Below, in pieces: positions 43,506 through 55,631 of a DNA stretch of 64,000 nt. The position numbers were made by a program, and so were the translations under genes. This DNA is from Albula goreensis. Its lineage: Eukaryota > Chordata > Actinopteri > Albuliformes > Albulidae. Position 1 is the stretch's first letter; each line of letters begins with the position of its first letter. The notes under the pieces are model-generated. The model did not search any database. It was not told the origin of the DNA and saw nothing but the letters and a program-made list of their open reading frames with translations. The DNA lies in contig CM040746.1 in the NCBI GenBank assembly GCA_022829145.1, positions 31,762,212 through 31,826,211 of the forward strand, given 5' to 3'.

Positions 43506-45397
43506 TCAAAACGACCGGCCGGCCGCGAACATCAGCCTTCTTGGTAGAGGTAGGAGACCCGAGTCGGGCACATGATTAATAGGTCCGGGCGGCTGCGAAC
43601 CTGCCGGAGCGGGTCCAGAGGACGAAGCCACCATGGAACACAACCTAGTGGAATGTTCGGTTGAATTGCAAACGTTACAGGCTGACGGCCTCAATCCGAT
43701 AAAAACCCGTGAATACACGTCAGAGTCAAGGACCCCCCAGTATGCGCAAATATTAAACTGGGATAGCCTGGCAGCGCATTTAGCCGAGAATAGCCGGTGA
43801 TAGGTAAAAAAGTGGGACCCGCCGAAACGAACTGCTAAGTCAGCTACGATAGCTAAGTAATCGTTCAGCTCCTTTCGGCGGTGGGGGAAGGCCGAACATA
43901 TGATGTCGGTGTAGCGGCCAAATGCCAGGCTAAACTCCGGAAAACGTACCTTGGTGGAAGACGGGCCGGATGTTTTGAGGGACACAGTAACGCCATCACA
44001 GTCCAACAACCTATGCTCCAAAGGGGAGGAAGGAGACAGCAGGGAAACTAAATTAACATCCGCACCTTGTAGGACCTGGGAACGAATGGCAGCAGACACG
44101 GGAATCGGGTCGAACACGGGGGCGGACGGAGGAGGGGGGGCGGAAGTCGCCGTAGCCAGGCTATAGGCCTGGGCGCGGGGAACAGGTTGGGGGGCCAGGA
44201 TGGTGGAGAGGGGTGGGTGTGAGGGTCCGAAGATGCTGTTGAGCAGTGAGGGTGTTGCAGGGGAAGAGACGAAGGAAGCTGAGCTGGGAGGGATGAGGGA
44301 GGGGGAGCTGTGCCGGATCCCTAGGAGCGTGCAATGGCGGCGCCACCGCCGGCGACACGGGTGCCGGGGGAAGCCCGCCGACTCCGGAGGGGACGCCGGG
44401 AGCGGGGAGGGAGAGATACGGTGCCGAGTCCCTAGGAGCGTGCAGTGGAAGGACAGGCGGCGCGTCGGGCGCCGGCTGGGGCCAACCGACTCCGGAGGGG
44501 ACTCGGGCAGAGGAGGGGGGAAGGGGAGCTGTGCCGGATCCCTAGGAGCGTGCAATGGCGGCGCTACCGCCAACGACACGGGTGCCGGGGAAGCCCGCCG
44601 ACTCCGGAGGGGACGCCGGGAGCAGGGAGGGAGAGATACGGTGCCGAGTCCCTAGGAGCGTGCAGTGGAAGGACAGGCGGCGCGGCGGGCACCGGCTGGG
44701 GCCAACCGACTCCGGGGGGGACTCGGGCAGAGGGAGGGGGGAGCACGAGGGCAGCCGGAGCGCTGAGAGGGCGCCGAGATGGGGCTGCTCCGTCGCTAGC
44801 AGCAAGGAGGCAGGTGAAGGAGACGGGGCCGGACTGAGCAGCCGCGGGGAAGGAGTCGGCGACAGGCGCAGCCGAGGACAGCCCGAGGGTCCAGCGGAGG
44901 TCGCCAGGAGGTAGGGTGACGTCATCGACTCCGCGCTGAGCTTGAGCAGGGACTGTCAGGACCCCAGGTCGCAGAGAGTCTGAGTACAGGCGAAACAGCT
45001 CTGCTTTCCTTAAGTTCGCAGGAAAATAGACTCCGCGGTCGGTGAGAGCCTTTCGAAGGAGGGCCACGGTCCATCGGGGCGGCCGGGGAGGAGAAGCAGT
45101 GCGCTCGCCGACGTCGATGGGGGCAGCAGGAGACCGGGAGCGAGCCTGAGCCGAAGGGGCAGCGCCGCGGCGAGGACGCCGTTCCGGGACTCTTGAGGCG
45201 GTAGAAGAAGGAGATGCCGACCGCCGGGAAACAGGTCGGGATCTCAGCCGGCGCAGGGTCCGGCGACGGATCGGGGGACGACCTCGGGCAGGGGCCGCCG
45301 TGGCCGGGTCTCGGGCGTCTCGGGGAGGAGAAGCCGAGGAGCCGGAATCAGGGACGGGGGAGAAGTCGTCATCGGAAGCGTGAAGCAGCAATTCCAT
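43506..45397 (-). pseudogene. Ngaro gag-like ORF (frameshifted)
   Basis: Nucleocapsid/structural ORF of the element. It starts MELLLHASDDDFSPVPDSGS at 45397. Residues about 30-105 are Arg/Pro/Ser-rich, and a SAP-like motif (TVALLRKALTDRG..LRKAELFRLY) lies at about 110-138. A Pro-rich section follows, built on a tandem DNA repeat (44302-44740). The C-terminal half is a conserved-looking helical region (FSLAFGRYTDIICSAF...) with a CCHC knuckle, CNVCNSTEHSTRLC (C-x2-C-x4-H-x4-C). The first frame stops at 44564 and the second is open 44579-43506. The change coincides with a G run at 44587-44590 (plus strand) that is one base shorter than in the other repeat copy. Confidence 0.75.
44302..44740. 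repeat. Two-copy tandem repeat of about 221 bp inside Ngaro gag
   Basis: GGGGAGCTGTGCCGGATCCC occurs at 44302 and 44523, and the following sequence repeats with a few substitutions and one-base differences in G runs. It is GC-rich and encodes Pro/Arg-rich peptides on the minus strand. The period is not divisible by three, so the two copies are read in different frames. Confidence 0.85.
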
Positions 45398-45459
45398 GGC
45401 GCTGGAAGCGATCCGGAATTCAGCCAGTGCAGGAGTCGGGCAGAGACAGGAAACTGAAT

Positions 45460-45588
45460 ATGCCAGAAATGCAAAGCACGATGGGAGCTAGGTACGTGGT
45501 GTTTATATACTTGGGTGGAGACCGGAATTGATTATAGGGCGTTGTCTGAGAATGATTCTCCCGAACTTTGTTTTAACAAACTCCATTT
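45460..45588 (-). repeat. Ngaro split repeat A1 (129 bp)
   Basis: Identical over 129 bases to A2 (40449-40577). By eye no mismatch was found. It is the 5' end of the element and ends outward in ...CTCCATTT on the plus strand. It is expected to contain the element promoter. Confidence 0.95.
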
Positions 45589-47896
45589 AATGTGATTTTT
45601 GAGGATTGAGAGACAGAAAGACAGAAGAAAAAGAGATGGAATTAGTAAAAGGAGACAGACCAGGAAAAGAATATGAAAAATAAGTAAAACTAGAAAGAAA
45701 GGAAAAGACTAAATATAAGGGGAAGCAGGAAGGATGAGGTGTTGAAGGCATGTCGAAAGACAAGAAGAAGTCTTGAAGGGAATCACTTGGACTCTTTCTA
45801 GCCAAAGGGGTCTGAAGTTGCATTCCATAATGAATCTCCACATTCTCACTCATGCTTCTGAGCTCCACTCCACATTCAAAACACTTGTCTGACTGTGGGT
45901 GGAGGAAATACAAACAAAAACCTAAGTCATCTGCCATGCAAGATAGAAGCATGGTGTGTGATTGGCCAGCTGAGGTCCACACAGCTACAAAACTGTTCCT
46001 CATTTGACAGCATTACGCTTTTGGTGATCTGCTCTGACCTGCCCATTGCGCAGAGTGGACAGTGTCAGGCATGCTCACAGAATTTTCCACATCGCCAGAG
46101 AGCATCGAGTGGTACATCAAGCTGCACTGAACCGAGGGATGTGGCTTTTCCCAAAGCTTCAATTCAACACTCTGAGGAACAGCTAGTCGAGGGATATAAA
46201 GTCTTATTTTCTTTTGCACTACTACTATTTATTGTGTTTCTTTTTAACTACATCTCAGAATTAGGTTTATATGCAAACTGTACCCAAAACAAAAGCACAA
46301 TCCTGTAACTTTCTCAGAAGTCAATCTACAAACACAATTAATATTGATTGTCAGCATAACTGCATATTGCACACAGAGAAATGGAAATGGCACAGCATTT
46401 CTCCTTCCTTTTCAATAGTGATATACTATTATATTTTTAAATGACAAATGAGTACGTGTGTGTGCTTGTAAGTTGTCCAAGTATACTTTTTAACACAACC
46501 CAACTCTTGAAACAGTTGAGTAAGGGATGGAAGGTGGGAAACCGATACAATGATCTACAGAGCAACAGATCTGAGGAAAACGCAGACTGCCAATTTAGCA
46601 ACAGCTGTGAATTCTTTCCTTTTCATCAAACTTTTTTTGTCTTTTTTACTTGTATCGATGCTTTTGGCTGTGCTTGCTGCAACTCACACTCAGGGTAAGT
46701 GTTGGAATTGGTGAGAAGACACTGAGGGCCTTCAGGGCATTAGCTGTCAGAAGATACCAGAGTAATGTGGTCAGATTGAAACTGCAAAAACACCTTTCAG
46801 ATATCGCACAAAAACCTGCCCTAAAATTTATTTATAAATCTCACTTGACCTGCCCCACACCCAACCAGGAAAGGCAGGGAAGTAAATAATCATACACAAT
46901 GGATTTATAAAACAGAAAATTATGACTTGTATACTGTGATCTATAAGAGAACATTTTGTGTTTTTTATATTTTAATTTTTAACTTCATGGTGAAGTTCTG
47001 CCCATAAGGCCACCTGACTAAACCTGAACAATACCTTGTTTTCTGCTTTATTCTCTTCTTCTTCTTTCTTTTTCTTTCCTTACTTCTCTTTGTTTTTTCT
47101 TATTTTTTACCCTTCTGTGCAAATACATACATTTTTAAACATTTGGCTACTGACTGGGGGAGGAATAATTCACCATTCTGTATCATTAGTGCAGGATCCT
47201 GCTATTGCTGTGGTAGAAGGGTTTCGCAGCAAAGCAATCTGGAACCACAAAAGCCATCTGAACCACCGTGGTCGAGCGTACTGACCCAGCTAGGACTTAA
47301 ATCCCATAACACCCTGGTACTATTCCAAGGCAATCCAATCTTTGATACATTATCAGCTTCACTCTGCACCAGGCCTGGTTCTGACACCACCCCTGCACAC
47401 TGCTCTCATCCTCTTTCACTCCAACAGCACATGCCAAATTCCTACCCACTTTAGACTACAGCTCTCCAAAGAACAAGAGAGCAAAGCTGAGCAGATCCCA
47501 TAGGAACAGTGAGGATTAATGGTGTTTCAGAAGAGGTGGACTTTGTGGAATTTAGTTAATGATCCTGCTTGGATCAGCAGGGAGAGAGAGGTGGAGTTTG
47601 GGGGGACACGGTGGAAGCTGCGAAGCAGTGTTTGGTTCATTAAGCTAGACGGCCCACTTTTCCCACAGTGCACCACTCCATCTGTGCTCACACACAACAC
47701 ACTCACTTACTCATCTACTCACTCACACACATACAAATTTATTTATACACACACAGTGATGCACAGACAAACACTCTCACTCATTCAGTCATGCACCACA
47801 GTGACACACACACTCATGTATTCATATACCTACACATAGACATACTCTCTCTTTTACTATCCTACACCCACATTCAAACATGCTCACAAACATATA

Positions 47897-47931
47897 TTCA
47901 CACACACACACACACACTCACACACACACAC
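47897..47931. repeat. (CA)n microsatellite
   Basis: Interrupted CA run at the end of a CA-rich stretch (47690-47931). Confidence 0.9.
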
Positions 47932-49349
47932 ATGCTCTACCTCCAGTCCTCATAACAAGCTCATGTGGGCGCTGACAGCTTTCTAATCCCTGCTTAATTA
48001 ACTGTTTCAAGGAAATAAACACACCACTGCAACTTCTCCATAAATCCAGCATGAGTAATCTTCTGCGAGCTCCCATCCTGGTCTGCCTGGTCAGACATAT
48101 TAATGACTCATTTTTCATATTAAAAAAAGAACCATGGCTTCTCACACTGCCTGCGTTTGAATAAGCAGACCTCAACAACAGCTTAGCATTAGAAACCTTC
48201 CAATGAACCCGGGCAGGTCAGCTAAAGACCCATGGGAGATAGGGAAGCTACATATAATATAATCAATATAATCACAGCTTTGGATGATTTTAAGACAAGC
48301 CTGCGCTGCCCTAATGCTCAGTTCTGGGCCTTCATTTGCTTATAACCTTGACTCGAACAGCAAGGATCTCAGCTGCAGTAATATTACCATACCTTTGCGC
48401 TGCTGCAAATTGCAAATCACTCAAATTGCTGTGATGGAATGTTTTGAGTGCTATGGGCTCCTGTTTGACCTGCTATTGGGGAAGGAGGGATGGTCTCCTT
48501 CCTGTTCACTCAGTGTGTCCGTGCTGAGTGTGAGTCGTTTGCTACAGTGCTGTTGGTGCTTTGAGGGGCTGTGGGGCTTTGGGGCTTTGGGGAGGGTGTG
48601 AATCATGCTGCCGTGCCCTTCCCTGATTGTGCATGAAGACTTGGAGCAAAGTACGACGCTCCACGTTTTCGAGGCCCCAGTACCGCTGCACCCCTGCACC
48701 CTTGCTCTGATCCCACGACGCCTCCCGTGTCTCCACAGCAATGGGGCTCGGGATTGGTTACCATGGCGACAGCGGCAGCGGCGGCTGCTCTGTGAACCTC
48801 AGAGGCAACGCCACATTTTTCGGTTTGAGGGCTGGAGCCATGCGGGCACCAGGGAGAATGAGAAGGCCATTGAGTCATCGAGCATCCTTCTGCCACCCTT
48901 TCGTCCCTTGCAGCCCCCTCCTCAACAACACAAGGCCCAGTTTAGTCACAGGCACTCCAGAAACACAAGGCACCGTGAGAGGAGACTCAGGGAATACAAT
49001 TCAATTTCCACAGACACTGGTGTCTCCACGGCTTGCCTCTGTCACACCAGGCTTGCCTCTAATTGAATCTTTACCGGTGGGACGGCATCTCCTCTCCACT
49101 CCTCTCCACTCCTGTCCCTCAGCCTGCTGGGGAGGAGGCTTTGCGCTCCTATCAGAGCCTCCAGCCCCTCCTGCACAGGGCCCCTCCAAACTCATACCCT
49201 CAAGGCCTCCCCATCCAGCCCTCCTATCTTGCCCTCGCAGTTGGAATCAAAGGTATAATCCACAGACTCCTGAGTGCCTCAGCTGGCGAAGGTGCTCACT
49301 GTGGTGCAGGCCCGGCCCAGCAGTGGCATTTGCGAGCCACAAGCCTTGG

Positions 49350-49916
49350 CTAAGTGACTGGCTGTCTACAAACAGGAGTCCCACAGTGGCAGGACATGAC
49401 TGGCTTCATCTCACCAAGCTCCAGATTTAAGCTGGTCAGAGCTCCTCCAGCTATTGCTGAATTTGTTACACATATTGATGACCCTGGACTCTGCATGGTA
49501 CACATGTTAGTAAACTCCTTCTGAAGGCATTTCCTAAGACAGCTCCTGCAGTATCTTCCTGGGTCAGGTAAATTGGTTATTAATATGTTGGTATTTGGGA
49601 CTGCTACAGAATCATTTGTAAATCTGGCCAGAAAAGTTTTACTGGTAAATCCCCTTAATATCCAGATGTCTTGACAACCTAAACAGCCACTAGAGATTCC
49701 AGAGACTGGTAGACAGTAAGGAGGCTGCCTACACCCCAAAATGCTATACATTAAACATTTACACTTTGTGGAGTCAAGAGGAACACAGTCTCTGCAGTAT
49801 ATCAAGCAATTTGCCATGGTTCTCTGGCTCAGTGCCTGCACTTTTGAACCAAAAGTTAAAATGGAGGAACTCCTTTGTTTTAAATATTTTAAAAATCTAA
49901 TCATGAAATCCCCCAA
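49350..49916 (-). other. Unrecognised 188-codon open frame
   Basis: An open frame of 567 bases in otherwise AT-rich intron, same strand as cnksr2. The putative product is cysteine-rich (about 15 Cys, e.g. YCRDCVPLDSTKCKCL and CHCGTPVC) and has no motif I recognise. It could be a decayed mobile-element fragment or a chance ORF. There is no splice or promoter evidence for a gene. Confidence 0.2.
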
Positions 49917-50365
49917 ATCAGGAAAAGGAGATGGGAGTAAATAACAACCTTAGCAGTCTTGGCACACTTCTTCCTACTCATCCTTGACATCCAAGCAGAC
50001 CAAAGAGCAATGTGAATCAGACCAGCCTCATAATTTGGTAATTTAATTCAGCCACTCATGCGTGAGTAGTAATGGCTGTCAACATTCTGCGAGGTGGGCA
50101 AACCTCTTATTTCAAAAGCACATTGATTAATGATGGCATAGGGCCAAATCTGACCATTGGGCTTCATCATTAATCCTCTGGATAGTTACTGTATGTGAGT
50201 AGTTTCAGGCAATATTGTATGTATTTAACTACCCTGATTATTTTAATACTTGGCGCTTTAATTTCATGCTTGAATTCTTCCCTGTGTAGGTCTAGTGCAT
50301 CACACAGCAGTCAAAGCATCCACATATCCAGTTCATGTCTTTCTGTATCGGAATGTTAACTGCAC

Positions 50366-50366
<1 letters not shown>

Positions 50367-50401
<35 letters not shown>

Positions 50402-50406
50402 GTCTA

Positions 50407-50466
<60 letters not shown>

Positions 50467-50512
50467 GTGACTGTGTGTCTGTATTTGTCTGGCTGTCTGT
50501 CTATCTATCTGT
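50367..50512. repeat. (TCTA)n/(TCTG)n tetranucleotide microsatellite
   Basis: Two TCTA runs separated by a TCTG run, followed by a looser TCTG/TCTA stretch after 50467. Confidence 0.95.
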
Positions 50513-52006
50513 AGGTTTATTTAAATGCAAGGTACAACTCTAGAGAAATACTGCTCACGAAAGATAAACAGCTATACAGCAACCATTGTTGTTTAGCTGG
50601 AAAAATTGCAACCTCAGAGGATGACCTTAACCTAGATCCACCAATATTACTCATATGGTGCCTAAGCATTAGACAACTACATCAAGTGAAATGAGGTGAC
50701 ACCTCTGTATTATATTATCTGAACCTGTTCTCATTAATGAAGAAATCTTGAAAATGTATTGTTGAATCCTATTATTATGATTTATTAGGAGAGATAATTA
50801 CATGCTTTATAGTCAAACCTGAAATGATTTTTATTTGAATTAAGAGAGACATCAACCATCATATGTAAGTCCTCAAATGTAGGCGTTCACACAAAAATGA
50901 AAAAAAAAAATAGCCATTTTTATGTGTTGTTTTTTATGTAAACATTTGGAGGTTTGAATTTCAATGTGAAGTGGGAACATGGATAGCACAGTCTGCATTT
51001 AAAAGATTTTGGCATCCTTTGACTAACATAAGTCATGCAAATGCCTCACTTGCATGCTGCTGGAATTAAAGAAAGTGGATGAGGTCTGCACTCAAAGCAA
51101 GCCCGCTGCAGCAGCACTCACAGAGCAAGCCTGACTCAGTGCCAAAGACCCAGCATCAAAACACTGCAAGTGGTCCACAGCACATATTAACAGCATAAGT
51201 CTTAAATCCACACACCAGCTGGTGCCATTAACAATATCTATCTGAAACCAATTTGGATTAGCATGTCTGTGTCAAATGAACAGACTTACTTTATGCGCTG
51301 CAAGATATTTCTTTGTGCACTGCCGAATGGTTCAGTCACCATGCACTCCAGAAACTACACCTCACAGGTTCAAGCCTGAGGTATGACATCAGCCAACTTT
51401 AAGCAGGAGTTTGCAGAACTAAGCCTGGTTCTGCTTTGCCAGGAATGAGCTGGTTTTACAGCAGCCAGGGTCCTTTGGCCAGCTAATCACCTGACTCCCA
51501 CAGACACCAGTGTGAGATATAACTCAGATCCCATTAGGGCCAGCATTCCTGGAACACTGTGTGGCCAGTAATGACCAACCCATACATCGAAGGGGTGGCT
51601 GAATTAAACTTGGTGGTAAACTGGAGACACAATTGCTGATTCCAAACAGGGTACAGATCTAGGGCTGTGAATTTAAAAAAACATCTATTTCTATTTCTTC
51701 AGGACAGCTACCCATAAATCAGTAGTCAACCTCAATTCAGGTTATCAGCATCAGACAATATAATAACAGAAACAGCTCATGACATAATGTCATACAGGGC
51801 TGCAATTTGAAGGCAGATCCTGTTTTCTTACTTACATGCAGAGAGCAGAATTACAAATGCAAAGCAAGCTCACTTTATACCATTTCTACACTCCCTTTAT
51901 TGTATACTGTTAGGAACATAAGAATTTTAGAAGTAGTAATGACAGGAACAGGTCAGTCATAGCAAATATACTGAAAACCATGATAACAAAAAAGGAATGC
52001 AATTCT

Positions 52007-52045
52007 TCTTCTTCTTTTTCTTCTTCTTCTTCTTCTTATTATTGT
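52007..52045. repeat. (TTC)n / (TTA)n tract
   Basis: CTTCTTCTTC run with one TTTTTC interruption, then TTATTATTG. Confidence 0.9.
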
Positions 52046-54019
52046 TATTATCAATGGGTCAACCCAAAATTTTCTGTCGCTCTAAGGTCTGGGATGTCGA
52101 TCCACAGTATTGCATTATGGGAAGATTAAAGAGATTTAAATAGGTCAACTTTTTAAACTATATCATTATGTTACTCCTTTTTGAAAAATCTACCCGGAAA
52201 GTCACATGAATCACGATTCCATTAAATTATATTAAGCCTAAATGCTTGACCACTCTAAATGTTAATAGCATGGTGGTTTCTCTGGGATTTAACAAGATGT
52301 GAGAGTGTAGCCTATGGCTAAATAGTCAAAGTTAACTTCAGTTTGGTGGTTTGATCATTACCAAGTGAGTAGTTACATGGTATTTGCTCAAGTTGTTCTT
52401 GTCATTTTAACCTAAACATCTGGTGCTCGAATTTAATGGTTTAACTAGATAGGACTGCGTGTATGTACCTTAAACATGCTTGTATCTTAAATAAAATAAC
52501 TGCTCTCACTTGTAGACCACTGGTATTAAATGAACTACCTCAGATATATTGAAAATAATACATGTAGAAAATCATAACCCAATGAAAGTACATGCACATT
52601 TTCAGATAACTTTTCATATTTTGTAACACAGGCCTGCTGCTTCTTGTAATTATGGTCTATAATAGCCTTTATAGCAGAAGATTATCTACCCCAGTATCCA
52701 GCAATGACAGCCCAGTTAAAAGACAGGAATATGTCATTTGGAGATTATCACATGCTCAATACAGCCACGTCCTTAGGTACTAAAAGCAAAATGTGACCAT
52801 GAATGAGTAACTTTATGGACAATGTCTTTCAGCACTCTTCTGAACTTAAGAAAATTTTTGAAAAAAATAAATAAATAAAAATAAAAACACGAAGGACAAA
52901 TTAGTTAAGTGTCATATCTAAGGTAGTGTTCCTTGCACGTGCGGCAGCATACAATACAAAAGCATGCATAATAGTAAAATCTACATGCACTAACTTTTCT
53001 TCATACGTGCAGTGACAAATCTAATGCATATTCGATATCGATATTCTGTCCCTATCCAGTCATGCTGAAAATCATTATATTAACCTTGTTCGTTATGTTA
53101 ACTATGTTCGTTTCTCCATGTAGAAATGGGGGAATGGGAGTGGCCGGACGGTGCAGATCACTGACGCATTCAGGTTAGCTTTCTGTAATAAAACTAAATA
53201 CCATGCCCTCCACATGCTGTTACCCGCGCTGTTACTTAAAATGGATTCACCAAGCGCCTTATTGTATAGTTGCCTATGTATCCTGTCCCGACATGAGTGT
53301 GCGCCAGCTGTGTGAGTGTGTGTGTGCGCGCGCTGGTGTTTAATAGCCTAATCTTTCCCCCCTATTCGTGTTTCAGCAATCTCACACAGAGCACGGTTCC
53401 CGCCAAGTCCACACTCTTGAGAACTACACTGATCCGCAATATTTTTTCCCATTAATGGATCTCTGTGCTGTCCATGGTGCTAGCCTTTAATGCGATTGCA
53501 AACTGCAACAGCGCCAAGACGGAGAGCCAGCGGAGGAGAGATGGAGACAGAGGAAGATATATAGCTACATACAGAAACACAAATGACCAACTGCCAGGTT
53601 AAAAATGTAACGTGTAGCATGTCCTCAGATTTGCCACTGAACCAAAGTCACCGTGTAAACGTGCCTGGCTAAACGAAAGACCCCGTCAAAGAGGGGTGCA
53701 TTGACCACACACCCACAATTCAGACCATCTGATCTCTGCATACCAGACAGACCATACATTCATGAGGATGATAGTTACATCATTAAATCATGCGCTTCAG
53801 ATCAGAGCAGGTTATGCACATTGACATACATGGGATCATATAACTTGCATTACCTTTAGAAAGGAAACGCATGTGGAACCTTCATGATTACTGGTTTTAT
53901 CGTCTAAAATGCAGAGGGCTTACTGTGCATACACATTCCATACATCCACTGAAATTGATTTTGACAGATGCGTACAAGCGAAACACTAATAATTAGGGCG
54001 AAAACGTGTACATGCCTAC

Positions 54020-54083
54020 CTTTCATCCAATCCAGAACTTGCTTGGGTGTCCATTTACTTATAGGTTCCATCACCAGTGCCAT
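54020..54083 (-). CDS. cnksr2: CNKSR2 coding exon 1 (start codon, start of SAM domain)
   Basis: First coding exon of connector enhancer of KSR 2, a membrane-associated scaffold that links Ras/MAPK signalling to the synaptic cytoskeleton. It encodes 21 residues plus one base, beginning MALVMEPISKWTPKQVLDWM, which closely matches the known vertebrate CNKSR2 N-terminus and differs from CNKSR3, which lacks the MAL start. The ATG at 54083-54081 has a good context (A at -3, G at +4). The exon ends with AAAG before a GTAGGC donor at 54019. The split Gly codon is completed by exon 2 at 23277, so the phase matches. A GTG-initiated extension to 54095 is open but has no support. The exon starts the SAM domain. 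Confidence 0.95.
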
Positions 54084-54600
54084 AATCGATGTCACTCAAT
54101 CTTCTGAATTCACGCCAACGCAAACGTATGGGTTTTACTTCGCGACGAATAGCGTATTACCGCAAGTACAAGTACAATCGTAAAACACGGGTAAATCTTA
54201 AACTATTGTTCAAAGCATGGCTGGCTGTATGTTGTGTGGAGAGGATGCAGTGGTGCAATCCACGCGCACACGCACGCTTTCTCTTTTTCGTTCCGTATGT
54301 CTCTCCCTCTCTCAGCTGCTCACTCCCCCGATACCAGCCGACCCTCGCAGTTGTACTGTAGAGTAGAGAGGTTGCTGTGAGCGAGCAAGTCTAGCATTCC
54401 CTCCTCCTCCCTCTCCTGCACGCTGCAGCATCACACCACGGGCCGCTGTACGCGAGACATGGGGAATGGTGCAATACTAAACATTGTACTCCACTGGCAG
54501 CCCAAAGCGTGACGCAAAAGCAGAAAAAACAGCACGAGTGAAGAAAGTGCAGTTTACGTCACGTAAAAGAGGGTATCACACCTTGAATGAGACATGGGAG
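54084..54600 (-). promoter_or_regulatory. cnksr2: Probable cnksr2 5'UTR and promoter region
   Basis: Sequence immediately upstream of the cnksr2 start codon. It has raised CpG content at about 54090-54560, unlike the AT-rich DNA on both sides. A TTACGTCACGTAA element at 54554-54566 is a close match to CREB/ATF binding sites, and a CGTGACGCAA element lies near 54508. A pyrimidine-rich tract covers 54285-54330 and 54395-54420. No convincing TATA box was seen, which is usual for CpG-type promoters. The transcription start cannot be placed from sequence alone. Confidence 0.45.
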
Positions 54601-55631
54601 ACCTTCACAGCAGGGCAATTTAATTAGCTAATTTACTATATATGTTGTAGGCTATGCAGTTTCATATGTGAATGTGAATGGCATTTGGTGTGCACAAATA
54701 TGATATCTCAAACGAAAGAAACGACTTTTAAGAATACATTTTTATGCATTCACCGACGAAGAATTGTTCTGTTCTTCCGAATGTCATATCCAGTACCGAA
54801 ACAAATTTTCTTGTTTAAACAATGTTACAAAAGATAACATATTTACAAATGCTTGATGTTAGCTCTGTTGAATAAAGATATTTTAGAATATCTCAGTTCA
54901 TGAACAATTACATCAATTTCCTTTGAACGAAAAAAATAATAGTATGAAAGGTGGTTTAAAAATATGAGTCGAGGTGAATCACGAGATACATTTAAGCAAT
55001 TGCATGAAAACCTTGCCTTCTAAATTCGTTTAATCAAAAACATTAAATTGATAAGCACATACGTCGCTATAATCAATCTATGATCTCTATGATAACGTCT
55101 CCCCGGTGGAGAGCAGAGTATGTTGGAGAGAGACTATAGCTCTATTTTACAGAACAGCGGTGACCTACAACAGGCAACGCGTACCTGTGGAGATCACTGT
55201 CAGCTTTACCATTAAACACGTTGAAGTGTGAGAGTAAAATATTGCGTCATTAAAAGAAACCCCCAGCTCTGCAGAGTGCGTTTGTCAGCATGCATATAGG
55301 AGGGTTGGAGTAATTTGAGACGGAGACGTATCACTTCCTCACACCAAAGGCAGTGAAGCAAATCGGCTACAATCTGGACAGTAACTAATAGCGCCCCCTA
55401 CTGTTACAATATACAATTGCTTTTCATGGTTACGTCATATTATATTACAGAAGTTTCTTATTGATATTTGTTCTGTTTCAAGCTGAAAAATCACAGTGTG
55501 CAAGTAATTAGCTCAGCTGGGCAAAGTCTGGCTACGTGACAAATAGAATTTTTAAAATCAAGTATGATTATTGTAGAAATGTATGAATGACTGGATAGAT
55601 GGATGGATTGATGGAAGAATGATAAAATATA

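Larger units (their letters stand above)
40251..45588 (-). mobile_element. Ngaro-like (DIRS-order) tyrosine-recombinase retrotransposon
   Basis: A 5338-bp element in cnksr2 intron 1, same strand as the gene. In its own orientation it reads A1 (45588-45460), gag-like ORF, RT-RNase H, tyrosine recombinase, B1 (40722-40574), A2 (40577-40449), B2 (40399-40251). Split direct repeats of the A1...B1-A2-B2 type, combined with a tyrosine recombinase in place of an integrase, define Ngaro elements. DIRS1 proper has inverted terminal repeats. No target duplication flanks it, as expected for recombinase-mediated insertion. ATTT sits at both outer ends and at the B1/A2 junction. All three ORFs carry frameshifts, so this copy looks non-autonomous unless these are sequencing errors. 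Confidence 0.88.
45589..54019 (-). other. cnksr2 intron 1, part proximal to exon 1
   Basis: About 8.4 kb. It contains CA tracts (47897-47931), a TCTA/TCTG tetranucleotide tract (50367-50512), a TTC tract (52007-52045), a GC-richer segment (48600-49350) with long but unrecognised open frames, and a 188-codon minus-strand open frame (49916-49350). The remainder is AT-rich with no recognisable gene. Confidence 0.6.

Noticed and set aside
48741-49430. 229-codon plus-strand open frame and overlapping frames in a GC-richer intron segment
   Set aside because: Several frames on both strands are open at once, as expected from GC-rich DNA. There is no recognisable domain and no splice context.
53904-54095. 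Upstream GTG-initiated extension of cnksr2 exon 1 and read-through past the donor
   Set aside because: The ATG at 54083 has a good context and matches the known CNKSR2 start. Residues after Met-Lys belong to the intron.
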